From assembly GCF_024741135.1 (NCBI RefSeq), contig NZ_JANSUY010000010.1, positions 1-64,000 of the forward strand: a stretch of DNA of 64,000 bases, read 5' to 3'. The notes under the pieces are model-generated. The model searched no databases. It had not been told where the DNA came from and was given only the letters and a program-made list of their open reading frames with translations. Every line of letters begins with the position of its first letter. The stretch's first letter is position 1. Of this stretch, positions 25,857-35,096 are shown one piece after another. The position numbers and the translations under genes were made by a program. Origin of the DNA: Aquiflexum gelatinilyticum (GTDB taxonomy: Bacteria > Bacteroidota > Bacteroidia > Cytophagales > Cyclobacteriaceae).

Positions 25857-26581
25857 TGGAAGCTAACCAAGAAAAAACATACTTAGCAGTAGATGATCGG
25901 TGGGCAATTTTTGGGACTAATTCCATTGACGAACACATTCATAAGAATGTGGTCAAAGGTGTGTTTGATGATACTGTACCCAAAGAAATTATTGGAGATT
26001 TTAAGACGATTGAATACCTGCAAGTATATGCCTACTATCATTGGCCAATGATGGATGAAGCCTTGAGTAAAGGTCTTCGACTATTAGAAATGGCCATTAA
26101 ACTCAAAGCTAAGGAATTGAAAATTCCACTGCAGAATTCAGGAGAAAAACCAAAGGACAAGAATTTCAATCAGTTAACCAATGAAGTTTGCGCTGAAGAG
26201 CCGCTGATTCAGCTAAAGGAAACTATTCATCATTTAAGGAACATCCGGAATATCCTGACTCATACAGATTCAAATGATTTTGTTGGAGGGACAGGGGACA
26301 TTGTAAAACGAAATCTGATGCGCTTAGTCAACCTTATAAATGATCTCTTTTTAGCCCCTGAAGTACTAAAAAGTAAACTTGTTTTAGAGAAGGCTGAGAG
26401 AGCAGTATTTGTGAAAAATTATTTAAACAGACTTACCATTTCTCCTCCATTTACCAAGGAGCATTTCATGGGGATAGCAGAATGGGCATTTGAGGAGAAG
26501 AAGTATATGGATAAGCTTTGGGAAAACAAGATCAAAGGATTGCCTGTAATTTCATTTAAAACTGATAAAAATAGCCACTAA
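25856..26581 (+). CDS. HEPN-like protein of unknown function in the defence operon
   Basis: This 241-aa all-helical protein overlaps the hsdS stop by one base (TAATG). It has a helical bundle with 'MDEALSKGLRLLEMAIKLKAK' (split: about 66-86) and 'HHLRNIRNILTHTD' around R131-x4-H136, the R-x4-6-H pattern of HEPN ribonucleases; the DUF4145-like spacing also fits. HEPN proteins near restriction systems are usually RNA-cleaving abortive-infection effectors or their scaffold forms. Assignment rests on one motif plus helical character, so alternatives remain open. Confidence 0.5.
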   Translation: MEANQEKTYLAVDDRWAIFGTNSIDEHIHKNVVKGVFDDTVPKEIIGDFKTIEYLQVYAYYHWPMMDEALSKGLRLLEMAIKLKAKELKIPLQNSGEKPKDKNFNQLTNEVCAEEPLIQLKETIHHLRNIRNILTHTDSNDFVGGTGDIVKRNLMRLVNLINDLFLAPEVLKSKLVLEKAERAVFVKNYLNRLTISPPFTKEHFMGIAEWAFEEKKYMDKLWENKIKGLPVISFKTDKNSH

Positions 26582-26599
26582 TGTTAAAAGAAATGCCCT

Positions 26600-26959
26600 A
26601 TGGAAAAGAAGCAGCTTATTGATCGTATAAATACTCAGTTTAAAGGAAATTTGAATTCCCAGAATACGAGCTATTCCGGTATCAATAAAGCTAAAGCGGT
26701 TTGGTGGTTTAATATCCATGTCTCCAAGTTTGAGGACGATGTGCATTTATTGCTAGACAATACAGACCATGTGCTTTGGATTACCTTACCCAAAAGTTTT
26801 GTCAGCAACCTTCAAGGCACTTTTAAAATCCGGGAAGACAAAAATGCAGTGGATTTAGAAATCTCCGCAGATAGCAAATTACTGTATCTCAGAGATCGAA
26901 AATCCGGAGGTACAGGCTTTGATTTTAGGGGTTTTGTGAGAGATAAGATAGGGTTTTGA
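26600..26959 (+). CDS. Small unknown protein in the defence operon (119 aa)
   Basis: This soluble, mixed alpha/beta protein has no signal peptide or known motif. It contains 'AKAVWWFNIHVSKFEDDVHL', 'VLWITLPKSFV', a Ser/Gly-rich turn and a basic C-terminus. It starts 18 bp after the HEPN-like gene and ends 153 bp before the AAA gene. The pairing suggests a partner (for example antitoxin or sensor) of the HEPN-like protein, but nothing in the sequence proves this. Confidence 0.55.
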   Translation: MEKKQLIDRINTQFKGNLNSQNTSYSGINKAKAVWWFNIHVSKFEDDVHLLLDNTDHVLWITLPKSFVSNLQGTFKIREDKNAVDLEISADSKLLYLRDRKSGGTGFDFRGFVRDKIGF

Positions 26960-27112
26960 GAAGAAATGGCTTTGGTGATTCGGTTTTGATGAAGTTAAAC
27001 AATCTCTCTTGAATTAAAATTAAATCAATTGCTTGTTTTTCAAGCTGATTATTAAGAATTTGGGGATGATTTTTGTGTTTAGTAATATTGGAATAAAAAG
27101 TACTTTTGTCTT

Positions 27113-28087
27113 ATGGGAGCGACGGAACAAATAAAAAGTTTGATCAAGCATTTTGGTGAAGGGGATGATGAACGATTTATTTCATCTGCCTTGCAGATCG
27201 CTGCTGCCGAAGCCCAAAAAGGCCATACAGCTTTAGCTCAAGAATTAAAGTCCTTGATTGACAAGGCGAAACTAAAAAGGAATCAGCCTTTTGCAGACCG
27301 AAGTAAGACCATTCCCATACTACCTAGTCAGCGGGATTTGAAAGAGTTATTGGATGTGTTCCAGCCGGCAATCAAGCTTAATGATATGGTTTTGGATGTA
27401 GAGACCAAATCTTCTTTAGAGAAGTTGATTGAGGAACAAACCAACTGGCAACTTCTTCGCCAATACAACCTTCAACCGAAAAGAAAACTTTTGTTAACGG
27501 GCCCTCCCGGTTGTGGTAAGACCATGACTGCACAAGCACTCGCAGGTGAATTAGGCATTCCGGTATTTATTGTTCGCTTAGACGGCCTGGTATCCAAGTA
27601 TATGGGAGAATCCATTGCAAAGCTTCGGGTGATATTTGACACCATGGTGAATCAGCGGGGCGTTTACCTTTTTGATGAGTTTGACTCTATAGGTAGCCAC
27701 AGAAATATTGGGCAAGATGTAGGTGAAATCAAAAGGGTTTTGAATTCCTTCCTGATCAATATTGAAAAAGACCAAAGTAACAGTATTATCATTTGCGCGA
27801 CCAATCTGCCTGAAATGCTTGATAAAGCACTTTTTAGAAGGTTTGATGAAGTGATTGAATTTCCTCTGCCTAAAGAAACAGAAATAACTAGTATGCTTCA
27901 AAAGCAGCTGCAGGCATTTGAATTTGAATCAAAGGTTGACTTGCAATCTATTGCCCACCAGTTTTTAGGACTTAATTTTTCGGATATCCTCCGTGCTTGT
28001 GAAGAAACTATCAAAGCCATGATTTTGAGTGGCAGAAATAAACTTAACCCACAAGTCCTGATCGATGCCCTTTCAAAAAGAAAGTAA
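27113..28087 (+). CDS. ietA: AAA+ ATPase of an IetAS-like module
   Basis: This 324-aa protein has a helical N-terminus and one AAA+ core: Walker A G130-P-P-G-C-G-K-T137, Walker B 'VYLFDEFD' (D188-E189), sensor-1 N221 in 'ICATN' and arginine-finger-like R232/R233 ('ALFRRFDEVIEF'). An AAA ATPase directly followed by a subtilase matches IetAS, described first as a plasmid stability (toxin-antitoxin-like) pair and later listed among anti-phage systems. IetA is thought to restrain or activate the protease. The next gene starts 3 bp downstream. Confidence 0.8.
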   Translation: MGATEQIKSLIKHFGEGDDERFISSALQIAAAEAQKGHTALAQELKSLIDKAKLKRNQPFADRSKTIPILPSQRDLKELLDVFQPAIKLNDMVLDVETKSSLEKLIEEQTNWQLLRQYNLQPKRKLLLTGPPGCGKTMTAQALAGELGIPVFIVRLDGLVSKYMGESIAKLRVIFDTMVNQRGVYLFDEFDSIGSHRNIGQDVGEIKRVLNSFLINIEKDQSNSIIICATNLPEMLDKALFRRFDEVIEFPLPKETEITSMLQKQLQAFEFESKVDLQSIAHQFLGLNFSDILRACEETIKAMILSGRNKLNPQVLIDALSKRK

Positions 28088-28090
28088 TCG

Positions 28091-30598
28091 ATGGCATCAG
28101 ATCCCAAAAGACATTTAATCGGAATAGAAAGGTTTGCCTCTGGTCAGGAATACACCTATCCTAGGACTGTAGTAGCTTCTTTTCCAATAGCAACAAGAAA
28201 CAGGGCTATGCATGGAAATAGAATAAAAAGTCAGATCGAGACTATTCGGGATCAGTTTGAACTCCAACAGGATCAGGAAATCCCAGAAGGTTTGGTGAAA
28301 GACGACGTAATCTATGTGGAGTTTTATTCTGCTTGGGGGTTTGAGTTGAAGTTTGAACAGCTTCACTCTGATTCGAGAGGACATTATCAAATCCTTAAAA
28401 TTTCGAAAGAAATAAGAATTCAGAATGAGCAAGAAGAAAAGCGATTCAGGGTGCTTGTGATGCTTTCCAAACGGGGAATAGAACATTTTTTGGTTAAAGT
28501 TGAAAATTACTTAAACCTGACCTATAGAAATTTGCCTGATGGAAATCCTCTGTCTCAGAACTTAATTGCAAATCTTGAGGAAATTCGCTTGGCTACACTT
28601 CAAGCTTTTTGGGTAGATATTGATTCTTATACTTTTCCGGACTCAGACCTTGAAGTTTGGTGGGAAGTATGGTTTAGGAGAAGTACTTACAGCAGGGATA
28701 AAACAGACCAACAGCTTGAGATCGCAGGTCTAAGTTTTAGTCCAAGAGAATTAATGTTTCCTGAGCATGTCATCCGTATGGTCAGAGGAACAGCAAGGCA
28801 ATTGGCCTCTTCGGTTTTTCTTTTGGACAGTCTGGCAGAATTAAGGAGACCTCAGGAAATCAATGATTTCATTACTTCAGAAAGAATAAATTATGAGACA
28901 GAACAAGAATGGTTAGAGGATTTAATTTCGAGAACTGATTTTGTTTCCCCGCAAGATTCAGAAAATGTATTTGTTTGTCTGTTTGATTCAGGTTTGACAC
29001 ATAGACATCCATTACTATTTCCTCTGATAGATGGAGGAAATCTGCATGCCTGGAATCCGTCTTGGGGGTTGGAGGATTCTGCAAATAATGGAGGGCATGG
29101 TACCGGAATGGCAGCATTGGCACTATTCGGAAATTTGACAGATGCCTGTGCCAGTTCGGTTCCTATCCAGATACTTCATGGAATAGAATCATTTAAGATA
29201 TTTCAATCAGGAAGTTCCATTGACAAAGAATTATTTGGGATTATATATCTGGATGGCATAACTACAGTTTCTATTTCCAATCCTCATGTAAAAAGGATCA
29301 TTTGCCTATCAGTTACCAATGATGGTTTAATAAAATCCGGAAGACCGAGTTCAGCATCCAGCTCACTGGATAACATTGCATTTGGAAATGCTTTTGAGGA
29401 GGCTGAACCTCAAATGGTCATAGTAAGCGGCGGGAATGTATTATTGTCAAACCATGGCGATTTCCCAAGTCAAAATTTCATTCAGAGTATCCAAGATCCA
29501 GGGCAAGCATACAATGTATTAACAATTGGAGCCTACACCGAAAAGGATAGATTGTCCAGACCAAGTGGATATACTCCGGTTGCGAGATTGGGAGAAATGT
29601 CACCAAGAAATTCCACTTCAGCGATGTGGGAGCCTCAATGGCCTAATAAACCTGATTTGGTCATGGAAGGAGGAAATATGATTTCTGATGGTCATTTTCT
29701 TTTTTCCCACGAAGAGTTAGAGCCGCTTTCTATTGATAAAGATTTTACAAGAAGGTTGTTCAGGCCATTTGGGGGGACAAGTTCAGCAGCAGCCTTTGCA
29801 TCCAAAATGGCAGCTGAATTAAGAACTACCTATCCGGATTTTTGGCCGGAAACCATTAGAGGGTTGATGATTCATTCCGCAGAATGGACGCCCCAAATGC
29901 TTCATGGTAAGGATATCACAAGAGAGGGAGATAGACGAGCCTTAATTCGATCGGTTGGATATGGAGTTCCAAACTTAAACAGAGCACTCTATAGTGCGTC
30001 CAATGCACTTACTTTGATTGCACAGGCAAATATTAAACCTTACAGAATGGATAATGGCGTTGTCAGGTACAATGAATATCATTTGTATGAGATTCCATGG
30101 CCTGTAGAAGTTTTGCAGGATATGCTATTCAATCAAGAAGTGACTATTAAAGTTACCTTATCCTATTTTATTGAACCCAATCCTGGAGCAAGGGAATACG
30201 CTAAAAGCTTTTCATATCATTCCCATTCGTTGGATTTCAAGTTGATAAAAGAAAATGAAACGCCTTCTGAGTTTAGGAGAAGAATTTCAGCTGCTGCTGA
30301 ACAAGAAGATGAGACGGAACGCCCCGACTTAAGAGATGAAGATTGGACGATCAAAGAGCGGGTAAGAAATAAAGGTTCGGTTAAAAAAGATTTTTTGAAA
30401 ACTTTTGGGGCAAACCTGGCTTCCCGCAACATCTTGGCAGTTTATCCAAAAGCAGGATGGTACCGTAGCAGAAAGAGTCTTGAAAAATATAATCATGAGG
30501 TTAGGTATTCCTTGATAGTCAGTATTGAAACCCCCATTTTGGAAGTGGATATTTATACGCCAGTTGAAAACCTGATTCAAATTGCCATTACCACCTAA
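28091..30598 (+). CDS. ietS: Subtilase (S8) protease of an IetAS-like module
   Basis: This 835-aa protein has no signal peptide, so it acts in the cytosol. The N-terminal about 280 residues are unrecognised and the S8 core follows with an intact triad: D299 ('LFDSG'), H336 ('GGHGTGMAA') and S564 ('GGTSSAAA'), plus the oxyanion Asn N449 in 'SGGN'. A beta-rich C-terminal part (about 640-835) completes it. Together with the preceding ATPase it matches the IetS protease. The ending lies 71 bp before hsdR. Confidence 0.82.
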   Translation: MASDPKRHLIGIERFASGQEYTYPRTVVASFPIATRNRAMHGNRIKSQIETIRDQFELQQDQEIPEGLVKDDVIYVEFYSAWGFELKFEQLHSDSRGHYQILKISKEIRIQNEQEEKRFRVLVMLSKRGIEHFLVKVENYLNLTYRNLPDGNPLSQNLIANLEEIRLATLQAFWVDIDSYTFPDSDLEVWWEVWFRRSTYSRDKTDQQLEIAGLSFSPRELMFPEHVIRMVRGTARQLASSVFLLDSLAELRRPQEINDFITSERINYETEQEWLEDLISRTDFVSPQDSENVFVCLFDSGLTHRHPLLFPLIDGGNLHAWNPSWGLEDSANNGGHGTGMAALALFGNLTDACASSVPIQILHGIESFKIFQSGSSIDKELFGIIYLDGITTVSISNPHVKRIICLSVTNDGLIKSGRPSSASSSLDNIAFGNAFEEAEPQMVIVSGGNVLLSNHGDFPSQNFIQSIQDPGQAYNVLTIGAYTEKDRLSRPSGYTPVARLGEMSPRNSTSAMWEPQWPNKPDLVMEGGNMISDGHFLFSHEELEPLSIDKDFTRRLFRPFGGTSSAAAFASKMAAELRTTYPDFWPETIRGLMIHSAEWTPQMLHGKDITREGDRRALIRSVGYGVPNLNRALYSASNALTLIAQANIKPYRMDNGVVRYNEYHLYEIPWPVEVLQDMLFNQEVTIKVTLSYFIEPNPGAREYAKSFSYHSHSLDFKLIKENETPSEFRRRISAAAEQEDETERPDLRDEDWTIKERVRNKGSVKKDFLKTFGANLASRNILAVYPKAGWYRSRKSLEKYNHEVRYSLIVSIETPILEVDIYTPVENLIQIAITT

Positions 30599-30669
30599 CC
30601 TGAAAATCTTTTATCTAAACACCCAATCATTTAGATCAAAATCCTTAATTTCAAAAGAAAGATTTTTGC

Positions 30670-33636
30670 ATGTCGTTTAACGAACTCAATAGCGTAGAGC
30701 ATTACATTATCCACCAGCTGAGTGGGGTGAACCTCAATTTTCAGGGTAGTTCTGAGCCTAAGACGAGTTATGGCCTTCAATGGCAGTATATGTCAGCGGT
30801 AGACTTGAACCGATCTGTCAACGAAGTGCTGATGGAGCAGGACCTCAAAGATGCTTTGGTTCGCTTAAATCCTGAAATAGCTGCCAAACCAGAATTGGCA
30901 GATGAGGTGATCTATAAACTGCGGGCTATTTTGATTTCGGTCAATCAGATTGGGTTGGTGAAGGCAAATGAGGAATTTTTCAAATGGCTTGGAGGAGACA
31001 AAACCATGCCTTTTGGTAATAACAACCGTCATGTTCCAGTGAGGATTTTTGATTTTGATGATCTTTCTGAAAACAAATATGTCGTCACCAACCAGTTTCG
31101 CATCCACCACCGAGAAACCAAAATACCGGATTTGGTATTTTTCATCAATGGAATTCCAGTAGTCGTCGGAGAGGCCAAAACCCCCATCCGGCCAAGTGTA
31201 AGTTGGTTGGATGGTGCCTATGAAATCCATGAGGTGTATGAGAATACTGTTCCGCAGTTATTTGTCCCCAATATCCTGTCTTTCGCCACCGAGGGCAAAT
31301 CCTTGTATTTTGGAAGTATCCGTTGCCCGTTGGATTTTTGGGCGCCTTGGCGCCTGGAGGATGAAGATGAAGCCCTTGCACGTAGGTTAGGTTTGGTTGA
31401 AATCGGCAAAGAGATGGGTGACTTGTTGCACCCGGCAAGGTTGCTCGATATTTTACAAAATTTCTCTTTGTTCACTACTAATAAGAAAAAACAGCGGAGC
31501 AAAGTAATCCCTCGATTTCAGCAATATGAGGGGGCAAACAAGATTGTAGAGCGGGTAAAAGAAGGACGGGTAAAAAAGGGACTGATCTGGCACTTTCAGG
31601 GCTCAGGTAAGTCTTTGTTGATGGTGTTTGCTGCACAGAAATTAAGACGTTCACCGGAATTGAAAAGCCCAACCGTCATCGTCTTGGTGGACCGTACAGA
31701 TTTGGATACCCAGATATCAGGCACTTTCAATGCATCGGATATTCCCAATGTCGAGGCTACAGAAAGTATCAGGGATTTACAAAAAATGTTGGAGCAAGAC
31801 ACGCGGAAAATCATCATATCGATGATCCATAAATTCCGCGATGCCAAACCCAACATGAATACCCGCGACAATATTATTGTGCTGGTCGATGAAGCCCATA
31901 GGACCCAAGAAGGTGATTTGGGTCGGCAGATGCGTGCAGCCCTTCCAAATGCATTTTTGTTTGGGTTGACAGGTACCCCGGTCAACAAAGCTGACAAGAA
32001 TACTTTTTGGGCATTTGGTTCTGAGGAAGATGAAGGAGGATATTTATCCCGGTACACATTCCAGGATTCCATTCGGGATGGGGCAACCCTACCCTTGCAT
32101 TTTGAGCCACGGATGGTGGATGTGCATGTGGACAAAGAAACCATCGACAAGCTTTTTGGAAACTTCAAAGAAGAGACTGCGCTTACTGATGAAGAGGCCG
32201 ATGCTTTGAACAAGAAATCCGCTAAAATGGCAGCTTTCCTGAAATCACCGGAGCGGGTCGCAAAAATTGTGGCGGACATTGCAAACCATTTCCGTGAAAA
32301 GGTGGCTCCACATGGATTCAAAGCCATGATAGTAACTCCTGATCGTGAGGCATGTGTGCAATACAAAGAAGCTTTGGATCACTATTTTCCGGTAGAGGCG
32401 AGTAAGGTTGTCATCTCTACCACTGCAAATGATAAATTTGATTTCAAACAGAAATGGGGAATTGATAAATCCCAACAGGAACGGATAGTCGATGAATATA
32501 ACGATCCGATTTCTGATTTACAGTTTTTGATAGTCACTGCCAAATTACTAACGGGCTTTGATGCCCCCATATTACAAACCATGTACTTGGACAAGTCAAT
32601 CAAGGACCACACTCTTCTGCAGGCCATTTGTAGGACCAACAGGTTGTTTCCAAATAAAAGGCATGGGCGGATTGTTGATTATTTTGGTGTTTTTGATGAT
32701 GCTGCGAAGGCTTTGGAGTTTGATGAAGCATCTGTCAAACAAATTATCACCAACCTATCTGAACTGAGGGACCAATTTCCCCGAGCCATTCATGATACTT
32801 TACAGCATTTTGAAGGGGTGGACAGAACTCAACAAGGTTTTGAGGGATTGGAAGCCGCACAAAATGCAATCAAGACCGATGAGAAAAAGGATGCCTTCGC
32901 CAAGGATTACAAATTCTTAAGCAAACTATGGGAATCGCTTTCCCCGGATAATATCTTGAATGCCTACCAATCTGATTACAAATGGTTGTCTCAGGTATTT
33001 GAATCCGTCCGACCGGCTTCCGACAATGTAGGAAAACTGCTTTGGTTGACCTTGGGGGCCCAAACAACCAAACTGATTCATGATAACATTCACGTAGGAG
33101 AAATCCACAACCTGGATGAATTCATATTGGATGCAGATGTGATCGAAGAGATTTTTAACAATCCTGATCCCAAGAATGCCAAAAAACTCACCAAAATTCT
33201 TGTTAACCGATTTAAAAAACATGGAGATCATCCTAAGTTTAAAAAACTGAGCGAACTCTTAGAAGAGTTGCGGGATAGGGCAGAAAGGGGATTGATCACC
33301 TCGATTGAATTTGTGAAGGAACTCTGTAAAATCGCAAAGGAAACTGTTCAGGCAGAGAAAGATCTCGAAGCCGAGCTGCAAGAAAAATCTCCCAAAGCAG
33401 CACTGACCGAATTATTTTTAGAGTTGAAAACCGATCAAACCCCGGCAGTGGTAGAGCGGATTGTTGCGGATATCGATGCGATTGTCCGTTTAGTTAGATT
33501 TCAAGGTTGGCAAAAAACAACTTCAGGAGAACGTGATGTCCAGAAATCATTGAGGCAGGCACTATTGAAATATCAATTACATAAAGACCAGGTTTTGTTT
33601 GATAGGGCTTATAGTTATATTAAGGAATATTATTGA
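30670..33636 (+). CDS. hsdR: Type I restriction endonuclease, motor/cleavage subunit
   Basis: This 988-aa protein has an N-terminal PD-(D/E)XK nuclease (D154 ... E168-A-K170 in 'VVGEAKTP'), helicase motif I 'HFQGSGKS' (K314), DEAH box D407-E-A-H410, later helicase motifs (LFGLTGTP, LTGFDAP, QAICRTNR) and a helical C-terminus for HsdM/HsdS docking. Length is normal. It works with HsdM and HsdS to translocate and cut unmodified DNA. It is separated from hsdS by four genes (HEPN-like, unknown, ietA, ietS), which is unusual. Confidence 0.96.
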   Translation: MSFNELNSVEHYIIHQLSGVNLNFQGSSEPKTSYGLQWQYMSAVDLNRSVNEVLMEQDLKDALVRLNPEIAAKPELADEVIYKLRAILISVNQIGLVKANEEFFKWLGGDKTMPFGNNNRHVPVRIFDFDDLSENKYVVTNQFRIHHRETKIPDLVFFINGIPVVVGEAKTPIRPSVSWLDGAYEIHEVYENTVPQLFVPNILSFATEGKSLYFGSIRCPLDFWAPWRLEDEDEALARRLGLVEIGKEMGDLLHPARLLDILQNFSLFTTNKKKQRSKVIPRFQQYEGANKIVERVKEGRVKKGLIWHFQGSGKSLLMVFAAQKLRRSPELKSPTVIVLVDRTDLDTQISGTFNASDIPNVEATESIRDLQKMLEQDTRKIIISMIHKFRDAKPNMNTRDNIIVLVDEAHRTQEGDLGRQMRAALPNAFLFGLTGTPVNKADKNTFWAFGSEEDEGGYLSRYTFQDSIRDGATLPLHFEPRMVDVHVDKETIDKLFGNFKEETALTDEEADALNKKSAKMAAFLKSPERVAKIVADIANHFREKVAPHGFKAMIVTPDREACVQYKEALDHYFPVEASKVVISTTANDKFDFKQKWGIDKSQQERIVDEYNDPISDLQFLIVTAKLLTGFDAPILQTMYLDKSIKDHTLLQAICRTNRLFPNKRHGRIVDYFGVFDDAAKALEFDEASVKQIITNLSELRDQFPRAIHDTLQHFEGVDRTQQGFEGLEAAQNAIKTDEKKDAFAKDYKFLSKLWESLSPDNILNAYQSDYKWLSQVFESVRPASDNVGKLLWLTLGAQTTKLIHDNIHVGEIHNLDEFILDADVIEEIFNNPDPKNAKKLTKILVNRFKKHGDHPKFKKLSELLEELRDRAERGLITSIEFVKELCKIAKETVQAEKDLEAELQEKSPKAALTELFLELKTDQTPAVVERIVADIDAIVRLVRFQGWQKTTSGERDVQKSLRQALLKYQLHKDQVLFDRAYSYIKEYY

Positions 33637-33699
33637 TCAGAATTGATTTTCACCTTGGGGCTGCGGCTATTGGGGGAAAAATAGAAGAACACTCACTCC

Positions 33700-33866
33700 A
33701 TTTCGGTAATTAAGATTTTCCTCCTGAGGAGATTCGTGACCGAAATACCTTGCACCGCCATTTTATCCCCGAGCGGCGGTGCATTGAAATTAGTATGAGT
33801 ATGAGTATGAGAATCAGAGTAGCACCTTGCACGGGGTTATTAATAATCAGCCCGCTTCGGGGCTGT
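33700..33866. repeat. Composite palindromic repeat, copy 1
   Basis: A 47-bp hairpin ATTTCGGT...ACCGAAAT (33700-33746) contains an inner TCCTC-CT-GAGGA palindrome. A second inverted repeat TGCACCGCC/GGCGGTGCA lies at 33751-33783, and a third-like GTAGCACC...CCCGCTTCGGGG tract ends near 33866. The same order of parts recurs in copies 2 and 3. Confidence 0.75.
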
Positions 33867-33901
33867 TGGTTAATTGGGAAAAATAGAAGAACGCTCCCAC
33901 C

Positions 33902-34066
33902 ATTTCGGTAATAAAGATTCTCTTTCTTAGAAGATTCATGACCGAAATCCTGTATAATTCGACCATTTATCCATGGGCTACGGTGCAGGAAGATTCGAGA
34001 AAGTAAGAAGTTTGGTTTAGCACCTTACCCATGGCTAGTCATATTTCGCCCCGATGGGGCTTTTTT
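33902..34066. repeat. Composite palindromic repeat, copy 2
   Basis: The ATTTCGGT...ACCGAAAT hairpin is at 33902-33948, then come ccatgggctacggtgc and, about 50 bp on, its imperfect inverse agcaccttacccatgg, then tttcgccccgatggggc with a T-run. The last hairpin with T-run could act as a terminator. Confidence 0.75.
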
Positions 34067-34135
34067 TCCAAAACATCTAAAAACAAGAAAAATCCTTGTA
34101 AGGGATCATCTACTTTAAAAAATCTCGTTATGAAA

Positions 34136-34246
34136 CACCGGCGGGGAGGAGGAAATTTTTCCGGGCCGGCGGTGGCTAGGATCGCGGATAGGATTAAAAT
34201 TTCTTGCCTTTTTTGGTTACTTTTTGTGGTAAGACAAAAAGTGACA
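34136..34246 (-). repeat. Inverted partial copy of the long dispersed repeat
   Basis: The reverse complement of the conserved end of copies A and D is recognisable: ggaggaggaaatttttccgg and tggttactttttgtggtaag. It is more diverged than those copies. A short reading frame over it is repeat-derived. Confidence 0.75.
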
Positions 34247-34310
34247 CGAGGAGAAAACGAAAATAATTTATCAAATGAATGAAACAGGAAAACGATAGGA
34301 TTCTCCACCC

Positions 34311-34471
34311 ATTTCGGTATTGAAGATTCTAATTCTTAGGGGATTCGTGACCGAAATACGCTCTATCTCCACTTTTACCATGGGCTGCGGTGCATAGAGA
34401 ATTGTGTAAGTATATAGTTAGATTTAGCACCTTACCCATGGCTACCAAGATTTCGCCCCGATGGGGCTTAC
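34311..34471. repeat. Composite palindromic repeat, copy 3
   Basis: Same order as copy 2: ATTTCGGT...ACCGAAAT (34311-34357), ccatgggctgcggtgc, agcaccttacccatggctac, then gatttcgccccgatggggc. Copies 2 and 3 share over 70% of positions by eye. Confidence 0.75.
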
Positions 34472-35096
34472 TTTATCAGACACTTTTAGGGAAGGGAGTA
34501 TCCCTACTAAATGATTGCCGTCGGGTTTAGGATTCCATTTCACATCTCTCTCAACCAAATTCCTATTGTTTCGACAAAAGTCCCCCTTCAGGGGGATTAG
34601 GGGGCAAAACCTTCGCGACCCATTGCGAAACCTTGGAGTCCATTGCGGTTTAAAAATATTTCCTCACGCAGAGGCGGAGAGAATAAAGATGTTTGTGGAG
34701 ACACTAACATGGGCGAAAGAAATAACATCAATTGTTGATTTTAACCATGGGTTGCAATGCGAAGAGATAATTTGAATTATGAAAAGCAGTGTAGCATCTT
34801 ACCCATGGCAACCTAGATTTTGCACGGATGGAGCTGCGGGTCTACCCCCCTATCCTTTGAAGTTTTTTATGTTTTGATGAAAATGCTCCAATCATTTCTC
34901 TTTTGGTAATTCCTATGAAAAAAAACCTCACCGAAAAATCTTATCCTACCCATTCCAGTCCTTTCAGCACCAGGTTTGGATGGTCTTGTTTATAATTACG
35001 GAGGCAATTTTTGTGGCTGTCCTAACTTGACAAGGTTTGATTTTTGGTCATTTTCGATTAGATTTTAGAAATTATTGAGATTTGAGAAGGTTAAAT
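34472..35096. other. Intergenic region with a degenerate fourth palindrome copy
   Basis: No gene is seen. A weak fourth copy (ccatgggttgcaatgcg ... gtagcatcttacccatgg ... tgcacggatggagctgcgg) lies at 34739-34841 without its first hairpin. At about 34580-34600 the word cccccttcagggggattaggggg is a further palindromic tract. The last 200 bp are the upstream region of the TPR/HTH gene. Confidence 0.6.

Noticed and set aside
31596-32366. 256-codon minus-strand frame
   Set aside because: Shadow of hsdR; no recognisable motif, while the plus strand has all helicase motifs.
34031-34282. 83-codon plus-strand frame and its antisense partner in the palindrome region
   Set aside because: It spans an inverted partial copy of the dispersed repeat and a GCCCC-GAT-GGGGC hairpin; no coherent protein features.
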